Notes under the pieces: generated by a model
Databases searched by the model: none
What the model saw: the letters and a program-made list of their open reading frames with translations, nothing else
What the model was told of the DNA's origin: nothing
Assembly: GCA_025964935.1 (NCBI GenBank)
Contig: JAOPXW010000160.1
Coordinates: 1 to 9,036 of the forward strand
Length of the DNA stretch: 9,036 bases
DNA from: Friedmanniella sp.
GTDB lineage: Bacteria > Actinomycetota > Actinomycetes > Propionibacteriales > Propionibacteriaceae
Direction of reading: 5' to 3'
Part shown: in pieces, positions 1-6,318 of the stretch
How positions within the stretch are numbered: the first letter of the stretch is position 1
Layout of the letters: each line of letters opens with the position of its first letter
Made by a program: the position numbers and the translations under genes

Positions 1-705
1 GCCGTCGCCGCTCCCCTCGCGGGCGCGGCTCGCCGCGGCGGCCGCCACCGTGCCGGTACCGCACGACCGGGTCTCGCCGACCCCGCGCTCGAAGACGCGC
101 ATGGCGACGTGGCGCTCGCCGAGCGGCTCGACGAACTCGAGGTTCACCCCGTCGGGGAAGCGCTCCGCGGGCTCCCACACGGGTTGCCGCGTGAGGTCCA
201 GCGCCCCGAGACGTTGCTCGAAGCTCACCGCGTGCGGGTTGCCGACGTCGACCGGGGTCGCGTCGTACGCCGTCCCGCCGGCGGTCGTGACGCGCACGAC
301 CCCGGGGTCGACCGTGACCGTGCCCATCCCGACGCGGATGCGTCCGTCGACGAGGACCGAGGCCGGCTTCAGCCCGGCGCGCGTCGCGACCGGGACCTCG
401 GCGCCGCTGGCCAGCCCCTCGTCCAGCAGGTAGCGCACGAACACCCGGACCCCGTTGCCGCACATCTGCGCGACGGAGCCGTCGGCGTTGCGGTAGTCCA
501 TGAACCACAGCCCGGGGTCGCCGTCCCACTCCGGGACGTGCCGGGCGAGCACGACGCGCAGGAGACCGTCGGCGCCGACACCGGCGTGGCGGTCGCACAG
601 GAAGCGCACGTCGTCGACGGATGGGTCGAGCACGTTCTCACGGTCGAGCAGGACGACGAAGTCGTTCTGCGTCCCGTGCCCCTTGCTGAACCGCCACCGC
701 CGCAC
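1..705 (-). CDS. dapF: Diaminopimelate epimerase DapF (3' end beyond window)
   Basis: The first 235 codons of DapF are visible; the gene runs off the window at position 1 and probably lacks about 45-55 codons. DapF interconverts LL- and meso-2,6-diaminopimelate in the cytoplasm, for lysine and peptidoglycan synthesis. Both catalytic cysteines are present in their signatures: Cys82 in QMCGNGVR and Cys215 in GVGETRSCGTG. The N-terminal FSKGHGTQNDFVVL (residues 6-19) and the DVGNPHAV segment (residues 153-160) are also typical. I chose the GTG at 705-703 because it gives RRWRFSKGHG directly before the family's N-terminal motif and a GGGGTGGGA stretch lies just upstream. An ATG slightly upstream (715-713) is in another frame. 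The gene starts 46 bp after the isomerase stop and could be co-transcribed, but its role is unrelated. Its arginine codons are mostly CGC (15 of 24), unlike the CGG-rich kinase gene upstream. Confidence 0.95.
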   Translation of the reverse strand, partial: MRRWRFSKGHGTQNDFVVLLDRENVLDPSVDDVRFLCDRHAGVGADGLLRVVLARHVPEWDGDPGLWFMDYRNADGSVAQMCGNGVRVFVRYLLDEGLASGAEVPVATRAGLKPASVLVDGRIRVGMGTVTVDPGVVRVTTAGGTAYDATPVDVGNPHAVSFEQRLGALDLTRQPVWEPAERFPDGVNLEFVEPLGERHVAMRVFERGVGETRSCGTGTVAAAAASRAREGSGDG

Positions 706-723
706 GCGACGATCATCCCACCC

Positions 724-739
724 CGGGCGCGGCCGCCCG
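724..739 (-). terminator. Small GC hairpin after the RpiB-like gene
   Basis: CGGGCG at 724-729 pairs perfectly with CGCCCG at 734-739 around a 4-base loop (CGGC). It begins 12 bases past the isomerase stop codon and lies before the dapF start. No T-tract follows on the minus strand, so it is at best a weak or Rho-assisted terminator or an mRNA 3'-end stabiliser. It is the only candidate boundary between the catabolic genes and dapF. Confidence 0.3.
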
Positions 740-751
740 CCCCGCTGACGT

Positions 752-1264
752 TCAGTCGCAGGCGGTGGCCGACGCCTCGGCGCCGGTCGCGGCCGTCTCG
801 TACTCCCCGATCGCCGCCACCTTGGCCGCGGAGGCCGAGGTCGGGTCGAACACGTAGCCGAGCCACTCCTTCGCGAGGCGCCGGGCGAGCTCGATGCCCA
901 CCACACGCTGGCCGAAGCACAGCACCTGGGCGTCGTTGCTGAGCACGGACCGCTCGACCGAGAAGGAGTCGTGGGCGGTCACGGCGCGGATGCCGGGCAC
1001 CTTGTTGGCGCTGATGGCCACCCCCAGACCGGTGCCGCAAACGAGCAGGGCCCGGTCGGCCTCGCCGTTGGCGACCATCCGGGCGGCGGCGACGGCGATG
1101 TGGGGGTAGGCGGTGTTCTCGTCCTGGCTGACCCCGACGTCGATGACCTGGGCCACGCGGGAGTCGCCCTCGAGGTCGGCCTTGAGGATGTCCTTGTACT
1201 GCACGCCGGCTTCGTCGGCGCCGACGACGATCCGGAGCTGGGGGGTCTGGGTGGTCTCGGTCAT
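752..1264 (-). CDS. RpiB/LacAB-family sugar-phosphate isomerase, probably D-erythrulose-4-phosphate isomerase-like
   Basis: A 170-residue protein of the RpiB/LacA/LacB fold, which interconverts aldose and ketose phosphates in the cytoplasm. Visible family motifs are GADEAG (15-20), the AYPH segment (52-55), VCGTGLGV with the presumed catalytic Cys76 (75-82), ANKVPGIRA (86-94), HDSFS (98-102), NDAQVLCFG, and the C-terminal [12 protein letters not shown]. The usual His of the (S/A)DHAG motif is Glu18 here. That suggests a substrate other than ribose 5-phosphate. With the kinase upstream and a TIM-like isomerase in the cluster, I infer D-erythrulose 4-phosphate to D-erythrose 4-phosphate (DerI/EryI-like). 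The ATG at 1264 is preceded by GAGAGAAGAG; an upstream in-frame ATG (1321) would overlap the kinase gene and add a proline-rich tail with no homology. The start is 28 bp after the kinase stop, so the two genes form one transcription unit. A plain ribose or allose phosphate isomerase cannot be excluded. Confidence 0.88.
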   Translation of the reverse strand: MTETTQTPQLRIVVGADEAGVQYKDILKADLEGDSRVAQVIDVGVSQDENTAYPHIAVAAARMVANGEADRALLVCGTGLGVAISANKVPGIRAVTAHDSFSVERSVLSNDAQVLCFGQRVVGIELARRLAKEWLGYVFDPTSASAAKVAAIGEYETAATGAEASATACD

Positions 1265-1292
1265 GGTCTCTTCTCTCTCGGGGTCGAACTGC

Positions 1293-3014
1293 TCAGGAGG
1301 CGGGGGTGGCGAGCACGTCACCGATGGCGGTGACGATCAGGCCCATCGAGACCGCACCCGGGTCGGGGGTGCCGACACTGCGCTCGGCCAGCGGCCGGGC
1401 CCGGCCGATCTTCGGGGTCAGGGACGACGTCTCCTCCGCAGAGGTAACGCAGACCTGGGCCGCACTCTTCCAGGCCTCGGCCAGCGGTTGCCCGGCCTCG
1501 ACCCCGGAGCTCAGCGCGTCGACGAAGGGGAACAGCGCGTCGAGCATGGTCTTGTCGCCCAGCTCGGCCTTGCTGAACGCCTTCAGGTTGGTGGCGGACT
1601 CCCGTACGGCGGCCGCGACCCGGGCCGGGGTGACCGCCTCGACGTTGCCGAGCGAGCTGCCCACCCCGTCCAGCAGCAGGCCCCAGAGGATGCCGCTGGT
1701 GCCGCCGGCCTTGTCGCCGAACGCGGCCCCGGCCGCGGTGAGCACGGTCTGCACCCCGCCCTCGGTCTGCTCGGCGGCCTCGGCCGCCGCGGTCGAGCCA
1801 CGCGACATCCCGATGCCGTGGTCGCCGTCGCCGGCGACCGCGTCGATCTGCCCGAGGTAGTCGCGGTGCTGCTCGACGGTGTCGTTCAGGGCGCGGACGG
1901 CGCGCCGGACGACCTCCGCCGCCCGGCGGGACTCCTCGCTCGCCGCGTCCACCTTGGCCTCGGCGACGTCGTCGAGGACCGTACGGCGCTCGGTGAACCG
2001 CTCGTTGACCACGGCCACCCCGCGGCGGAAGGCGGGCGTCTCGGCCGGGGCGACCCAGTAGGACTCCAGCTCCTCGTCCAGCCAGGTCACCGAGAGCGAG
2101 CAGCCGGCCATGTCGAGGCTGGTGACCAGCTCGCCGACCTCAGGGTCGACCAGCACCACCCCGGCCTGCTCGAGCAGCGCGGCGACGTCACCCCAGAGGA
2201 CGAACAGCTCCTCGTACTTGGTGGCGCCGAGACCGTTCAGCAGCACCGCGGCGCGACCGCTGACTCCGGCCGGACGCTCGGCGAGGACCTTCTCGACCAG
2301 GGTGGCGGCCAGCTCGGTCGCCGGCATCCACGGCGCCGAGCTGATGCCGGGCTCCCCGTGGATGCCCAGGCCGAAGTCCATCTGGCCCGGCTCGACGTGG
2401 AACAGGGGCTCGTCGGCCCCGGGCATGGTGCAGCCGTCGAAGGCCACGCCGAAGGAGAAGGTGGCGGCGTTGGCGGCGTTCATGACCCGCTCGACCTCGT
2501 CCAGGCTGGCCCCGGTCTCGGCGGCCGCCCCGCCCAGTTTGTAGACGGTGAAGGTGCCGGCGATGCCGCGGCGCTTGACCTGCTCGGCGGGGTCGGCGGA
2601 GGCGATGTCGTCGGTCACGAAGACGATCCGGGTGTCGATGCCCTCGGCCCGCAGCCGGTCGGCGGCCACGGCGAAGTTCAGCCGGTCCCCCGCGTAGTTG
2701 CCGAAGGACAGCACCACCCCGGCGCCGCCGTTGGCGGCCCGGCCGATCCGGTAGACCTGCTCGGCCGAGGGGGAGGCGAAGAGGTCGCCGAGGACGCACG
2801 CGTCGGCGAAGCCGGTCCCGACGACCCCGTTGTAGGAGGGGAAGTGGCCCGAGCCGCCGCCGATCACCAGGCTGACCTTGCCCTCGAGCGGGCCGCCGGC
2901 CCGGACGAACCCGGACGCGCCCGCCACCCGCTGCACGTAGCGCGGGTAGGCCAGGGCGAAGCCCCGGATGACGTCGTCCTTGAACGTCGCCGGGTCGTTG
3001 TACACGTGCGTCAT
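1293..3014 (-). CDS. Fused DhaK-DhaL family kinase, probable erythrulose kinase
   Basis: A 573-residue single-chain, ATP-dependent kinase of the dihydroxyacetone kinase family. The DhaK half (about 1-335) has GGGSGH with His57, NYAGD with Asp110, and GLGIHGEPG with His219, the residue that forms the covalent hemiaminal with the ketose in characterised DhaK proteins. The DhaL half (about 365-573) carries the Mg-ATP aspartates Asp391, Asp396 and Asp398 in [10 protein letters not shown], then GGTSG (437-441), GDKTMLDAL (486-494) and [18 protein letters not shown] (537-554). The substrate loop reads GHFPSYNG rather than the GHEPxHAG usual in dihydroxyacetone kinases. Together with the neighbouring isomerases, this favours a tetrulose (LerK or DerK type) over dihydroxyacetone. 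The ATG at 3014 has GGAGG five bases upstream; the longer in-frame version from 3161 would overlap the regulator gene and is Pro/Ser-rich. No PTS-type DhaM is present, which fits the ATP-using class. Which tetrulose enantiomer is used is not readable from sequence. Confidence 0.92.
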   Translation of the reverse strand: MTHVYNDPATFKDDVIRGFALAYPRYVQRVAGASGFVRAGGPLEGKVSLVIGGGSGHFPSYNGVVGTGFADACVLGDLFASPSAEQVYRIGRAANGGAGVVLSFGNYAGDRLNFAVAADRLRAEGIDTRIVFVTDDIASADPAEQVKRRGIAGTFTVYKLGGAAAETGASLDEVERVMNAANAATFSFGVAFDGCTMPGADEPLFHVEPGQMDFGLGIHGEPGISSAPWMPATELAATLVEKVLAERPAGVSGRAAVLLNGLGATKYEELFVLWGDVAALLEQAGVVLVDPEVGELVTSLDMAGCSLSVTWLDEELESYWVAPAETPAFRRGVAVVNERFTERRTVLDDVAEAKVDAASEESRRAAEVVRRAVRALNDTVEQHRDYLGQIDAVAGDGDHGIGMSRGSTAAAEAAEQTEGGVQTVLTAAGAAFGDKAGGTSGILWGLLLDGVGSSLGNVEAVTPARVAAAVRESATNLKAFSKAELGDKTMLDALFPFVDALSSGVEAGQPLAEAWKSAAQVCVTSAEETSSLTPKIGRARPLAERSVGTPDPGAVSMGLIVTAIGDVLATPAS

Positions 3015-3066
3015 GGTTGCCTCCACAAGAGATGTCAGACGTGGGTTGACCGACGAGGGCTCGCGC

Positions 3067-3086
3067 CCGGACCCCTGCGGGGCCGG
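3067..3086 (-). terminator. Bulged GC hairpin between regulator and kinase genes
   Basis: CCGG (3067-3070) and CCCC (3072-3075) pair with GGGG (3079-3082) and CCGG (3083-3086), leaving one bulged A at 3071 and a 3-base loop. The structure starts four bases after the regulator stop codon. It has no T-tract. It could attenuate or process the transcript between the regulator and the kinase. The remaining gap of about 50 bp (3015-3066) holds the kinase ribosome binding site, and I see no convincing promoter in it. Confidence 0.3.
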
Positions 3087-3090
3087 TGGG

Positions 3091-3987
3091 TCAGCGGGCG
3101 ATCTCGAAGGCGATGCCGGCCGCCGACCAGGCCGCGAGCACGGCGGGGTCGGCGTCGGCATCGGTGATGATCAGGTCGAGCTCGGTCAGCGCGGCGATCT
3201 GCAGCAGCGCGAGCCGGTTGAGCTTGGTGTGGTCGACCAGCAGGTAGCGCTTGCTGGCGGAGTTGAGCATCTCGCGCTTGAGGGCGACGATCTGCTCCTC
3301 CTGGTGGAACATGTCGGTGGTCGAGACCGCCGCCGTGGACATGAACACCGCGTCGACGTGGATGCCCCGGACCTGCTGGTTGGTCTGGACCCCGACGAAG
3401 GAGTCGTGCGCGGTGTCGTAGCGGCCACCGATCCCGATCACCGTCAGGTTGTGGTCGCGGGTCAGCTCACTGAGCTGGCGCAGGCCGGTGACGAAGGTGG
3501 TGGCCACGTGCAGCGGGGCCCGGTCGGGCAGCCCGTCGATCATCTTGAGCACGGTCGTGCTGTCGTCCAGCAGGATCGACATGCCCGGGTGCACGTAGGC
3601 CAGGGCGGCGTGCGCGATTGCCGTCTTCTGGGCCGCCATGCTGGCCAGCCGGGAGGAGATCTGGGACTCGAACACCCCGGACGGCTGGGCGGTCCCCCCA
3701 CCGTGGAACTTGCGCACCACCCCGCGGCGCTCGAGCTCGTCGAGATCACGGTGGATGGTCACGATGCTGACCCCGAAGCGGCTGGCCAGGTCCTGCGCGG
3801 TGGCCGAGCCCGCCTCGAGCACGGCCTCGGTGACCAGCCGCTTGCGCAGCTCGGTCTTGCTCTCGTGCGGGGTGTCGCGTCCGCCGTCTGAGCTGGCCAT
3901 GCCTCCCCGAGGTGGTTGGTGCGGAGGCCGGCTGGACGCGGGGTTCTCCCCCGGGCCCTTCTCGACCGTGACAGGCGTCGCGATCAT
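3091..3987 (-). CDS. DeoR/GlpR-family transcriptional regulator
   Basis: A 298-residue DNA-binding regulator. The N-terminal winged helix-turn-helix (about 46-98) shows the DeoR signature: ATAQDLASRFGVS, then TIHRDLDELERRGVV and KFHGGG. The C-terminal sensor domain has LDDSTT (140-145), VIGIGGRYD, VDHTKL (251-256) and IITD (273-276), the pattern of the isomerase-like DeoRC effector domain that usually binds a sugar phosphate. Members usually repress the operon they sit in until such an intermediate accumulates, so I infer local control of the transporter, kinase and isomerase genes. Start choice: the ATG at 3987 has GGAGG six bases upstream and lies 26 bp after the binding-protein stop. It adds a 29-residue proline-rich leader before Met30. 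Starting at Met30 (3900) gives 269 residues, nearer the usual length, but its purine run ends one base before the ATG. Confidence 0.9.
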   Translation of the reverse strand: MIATPVTVEKGPGENPASSRPPHQPPRGGMASSDGGRDTPHESKTELRKRLVTEAVLEAGSATAQDLASRFGVSIVTIHRDLDELERRGVVRKFHGGGTAQPSGVFESQISSRLASMAAQKTAIAHAALAYVHPGMSILLDDSTTVLKMIDGLPDRAPLHVATTFVTGLRQLSELTRDHNLTVIGIGGRYDTAHDSFVGVQTNQQVRGIHVDAVFMSTAAVSTTDMFHQEEQIVALKREMLNSASKRYLLVDHTKLNRLALLQIAALTELDLIITDADADPAVLAAWSAAGIAFEIAR

Positions 3988-4013
3988 AGCCGACCTCCGC
4001 TCCCGGACCTGGA

Positions 4014-5030
4014 CTACTTCGAGACGACGAAGTTGTTGACCTGGTCGGCGTTGTCCTTGGTGATCAGCACGCAGTCGAGGGCCTGCTTCTCGTCCGGGAC
4101 GCCGGTGGCGCCGTTGGTGATGACGCCGTTGAGCTGGGCGACGGCCTTCTCGGTGCCCTCGACGATGGGCTGCAGGACGGTGGCGACCATGGTGCCGTTC
4201 TTGACCGCGTTCACCGCGTCCTGGTTGCCGTCGAAGCCGAGCACCTTGACCTTGCTGAGCTTGCCCTTCTCCTTCAGCGCGTTGATCGCGCCGAGCGCCA
4301 TCTCGTCGTTGCCGGCGATGACCCCGTCGACGTTGGGGTTCTTCGACAGCAGCGACTCCATCTTCTGCTGGCCCTCCTGGCGGTCCCAGTTGGCGATCTC
4401 GCTGCCGACCTTCTTGAGGTCGGGGTACTGCGAGATGACCGACTTGTAGCCGTCGGAGCGGACCTGTGCGTTGTTATCGCTGGGCTTGCCGAGCAGCTCG
4501 ACGTAGGTGCCCTTGTACTTCATCGCCTTGGCCCACTCCTCGGCCCCGACGGTGGCGCCCTGGGCGTTGTTGGAGACGATCTGGGACTTGGCCAGACCGG
4601 TCTTGCTGATCTCGGCGTTCACCAGGACGACGGGGATGCCCGCGTCGACCAGCTTCTGCACCGGGGCGACGCTCTCGTCGGCGCCGGCCGGGTCGAGGAT
4701 GACGCCGGCGACCTTGTCGTTGATGGCGGTCTCGATGAGGGTGTTCTGCTGGTCGGGCTGGTTCTTGTGCGCCGCCGTGGTCGTCTTGTAGCCCAGCGCC
4801 TCGGCCGACTTCTTGGCCGTGTCGACCTCAGCCTTCCAGTACGGGTTGGACGGGTCCACGGTGATGATGGCGATGGTGCCGCCGGCCTTGCCGCCGGTCG
4901 AGGCGGAGGTGGAGGCCGAGGCTGCGCCGGAGGCCGCCGGGGTCGTGGTGCCGCCGGAGCCGCCGCAGGCCGCCATGCTGAGCAGCAGGGCCCCCGCGAA
5001 CAGTGAGCGGGTGAGGGTGGTCTTGATCAT
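4014..5030 (-). CDS. Sugar ABC transporter substrate-binding lipoprotein (RbsB type)
   Basis: A 338-residue extracytoplasmic binding protein. A lipoprotein signal peptide (charged start, LFAGALLLSMAAC) places the acylated Cys at residue 22, and a Gly/Ser/Thr/Ala-rich linker runs to about residue 50. The mature part follows the two-lobe periplasmic-binding-protein type 1 fold of ribose/galactose binders: TVDPSNPYW (58-65), VILDP, VNAE (137-140), QVRSDGY (189-195) with Arg191, NWDRQEGQQK (224-233), GNDEMALGA (240-248) and GFDGNQ (265-270). Aromatic and polar residues at these points normally line the polyol or sugar site. The ATG at 5030 is preceded by AGAGGA seven bases away; an in-frame ATG at 5075 would put 15 non-signal residues before the signal peptide. 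It is separated from the permease gene by 154 bp rich in inverted repeats, so its expression may be set separately. Ligand not readable; a tetritol or tetrulose is inferred from context. Confidence 0.94.
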   Translation of the reverse strand: MIKTTLTRSLFAGALLLSMAACGGSGGTTTPAASGAASASTSASTGGKAGGTIAIITVDPSNPYWKAEVDTAKKSAEALGYKTTTAAHKNQPDQQNTLIETAINDKVAGVILDPAGADESVAPVQKLVDAGIPVVLVNAEISKTGLAKSQIVSNNAQGATVGAEEWAKAMKYKGTYVELLGKPSDNNAQVRSDGYKSVISQYPDLKKVGSEIANWDRQEGQQKMESLLSKNPNVDGVIAGNDEMALGAINALKEKGKLSKVKVLGFDGNQDAVNAVKNGTMVATVLQPIVEGTEKAVAQLNGVITNGATGVPDEKQALDCVLITKDNADQVNNFVVSK

Positions 5031-5060
5031 CGTTGATTCCTCTCGAAGGGGTGTGCGGCT

Positions 5061-5096
5061 GGTTGCCGTACCCATGGGGTGCTGCGTACGGCAGCC
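5061..5096. repeat. Inverted repeat upstream of the binding-protein gene
   Basis: TGCCGTAC at 5064-5071 is perfectly complementary to GTACGGCA at 5086-5093. Two further pairs outside one mismatch extend the arms to 5061-5096, around a 14-base spacer. The downstream arm begins about 30 bases before the ATG of the binding-protein gene. It could be a regulator-binding site or a leader hairpin; no second copy of this arm was noticed elsewhere in the window. Confidence 0.4.
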
Positions 5097-5110
5097 GTTC
5101 GGTGGGTCTG

Positions 5111-5135
5111 CCGGTCCGACCGGGGTCGGGACCGG
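5111..5135 (-). repeat. Second stem-loop in the permease to binding-protein gap
   Basis: CCGGTCC (5111-5117) pairs with GGACCGG (5129-5135). Three more base pairs (5118-5120 with 5125-5127) continue the stem if one G is bulged, leaving a 4-base loop. It lies between the strong hairpin at 5154-5177 and the inverted repeat at 5061-5096. Confidence 0.35.
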
Positions 5136-5153
5136 GTGAGCGGTGGAGAAGGG

Positions 5154-5177
5154 CCCGGGGGCGTGGCCGCCCCCGGG
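5154..5177 (-). terminator. Strong intercistronic hairpin after the permease gene
   Basis: CCCGGGGGCG (5154-5163) and CGCCCCCGGG (5168-5177) form a perfect 10-bp all-GC stem with a 4-base loop, seven bases past the permease stop codon. There is no T-tract on the minus strand. It may be a Rho-assisted or partial terminator, or a block against 3'-exonucleases that sets different mRNA levels for the membrane genes and the binding protein. Confidence 0.5.
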
Positions 5178-5184
5178 TCGTGGG

Positions 5185-6318
5185 TCAGCCCGACGCCGCG
5201 GCGGACTCGCGGTTGGCCTGCCTGGCGTTGGCGACGGCCCGGCGGGCGTTGCGGCGCCGCTGGACGATCTGCTGGATCTGGTCGACGGCCACCGCGAGGA
5301 TGATGACGGCCCCGGTGATGACCTGCTGCCAGAACGGGGAGACCCCCACGATGACGAGGCCGTTGGCCAGGAAGCCGATCACGAAGGCGCCGATGATGGT
5401 GCCCCGGACGCTGCCCCGGCCGCCCGAGAGCGCCGCGCCGCCGATGACGACCGCGGCGATGGCGTTCAGCTCGTAGAACTGGCCGAGGTCGGCGGTGGAG
5501 GAGCTGATGTTGGCGACCTGCAGGATCCCGACCACGCCGGCGCACAGCCCCGACAGGACGTAGATCCGGGTCTGGACCCGCTTGACCGGCACGCCGGAGA
5601 GCTGGGCGGCGCGCTCGTTGCTGCCGGTGGCGTACAGCCACCGACCGAACGGGGTCCGGGTCAAGATGATGGAGAAGACGACGGCGAACAGGATCATCAC
5701 CCACGCCGAGAGCGGCAGCCCCAGCGGCCGGCTGGCGAAGATGGTGAAGAAGCCCGTGTTGCCCAGCACCGGGTCACCGCTGAGCTCGTTGGTGATGTTC
5801 TGGCCGTTCAGCAGCACCTGGGTCAGTCCGCGGGCCACGTACAGCATGCCCAGGGTGACGATGAACGGCGCCAGGTTCAGCCGGGCGATCAGCAGCCCGT
5901 TCAGCCAGCCGACGAGCATCCCCACCGCCACCGACAAGATGACGATGACCCAGAGCTTGGGGAACATGACCGCGTCGGTGAGGGGCAGGTCGACCCCGCG
6001 GAACAGGTTGCCCGCCACGGCCCCGGTCAGTCCGACGGCCGAGCCGACGGACAGGTCGATGCCGCCGTTCAGGATGACCATCAGCATCCCCAGGGCGATG
6101 ATGGCGTTGAAGGCCACCTGCTTGGTGATGGTGGTCAGGTTGCCCGCGGTCAGGTAGTTGTCGCTGAGCAGGGCGAAGATCGCGATGATGATGATCAGCG
6201 CGATCAGCGCGCGACCCTCGACCAGGACGGCGTTCAGGTTGAGCGAGCGGCCCGGGGACTTGGCCGCGGCGGCCGGGCCGGCCCCCGCGGGCGCCGGTGT
6301 GGTGGTGGTCGTGCTCAC
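5185..6318 (-). CDS. Sugar ABC transporter permease (RbsC type)
   Basis: A 377-residue integral membrane protein of the BPD_transp_2 (RbsC/XylH/AraH) family, which forms the import channel. About ten hydrophobic segments are visible, beginning near residue 37 (ALIALIIIIAIFALL) and ending near 346. Family marks are GGIDLSVGS (85-93), the cytoplasmic coupling loop TGSNERAAQLSGVPVKR (231-247) that contacts the ATPase, and GGAALSGGRGS (293-303). An Ala/Thr/Pro-rich cytoplasmic N-terminus (1-25) and an Arg/Ala-rich tail are typical actinobacterial additions. The GTG start at 6318-6316 overlaps the ATPase stop as GTGA, so translation is probably coupled to the gene upstream. That matters because the ATPase reading frame is broken. 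A strong hairpin follows the stop codon. Length and motifs show no damage in this gene. Confidence 0.94.
   Translation of the reverse strand: MSTTTTTPAPAGAGPAAAAKSPGRSLNLNAVLVEGRALIALIIIIAIFALLSDNYLTAGNLTTITKQVAFNAIIALGMLMVILNGGIDLSVGSAVGLTGAVAGNLFRGVDLPLTDAVMFPKLWVIVILSVAVGMLVGWLNGLLIARLNLAPFIVTLGMLYVARGLTQVLLNGQNITNELSGDPVLGNTGFFTIFASRPLGLPLSAWVMILFAVVFSIILTRTPFGRWLYATGSNERAAQLSGVPVKRVQTRIYVLSGLCAGVVGILQVANISSSTADLGQFYELNAIAAVVIGGAALSGGRGSVRGTIIGAFVIGFLANGLVIVGVSPFWQQVITGAVIILAVAVDQIQQIVQRRRNARRAVANARQANRESAAASG

Noticed and set aside
369..1040. A 223-residue minus-strand frame spanning the start of dapF and the end of the isomerase.
   Set aside because: It is out of frame with both real genes and has Ser/Thr/Arg-rich nonsense sequence; DapF and RpiB motifs lie in the other frames.
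1113..3167. A 684-residue open frame on the plus strand.
   Set aside because: It lies antisense to the DhaKL kinase, is dominated by Gly, Arg, Asp, Val and Leu runs, and shows no family motifs. Long antisense frames are expected opposite GC-rich genes.
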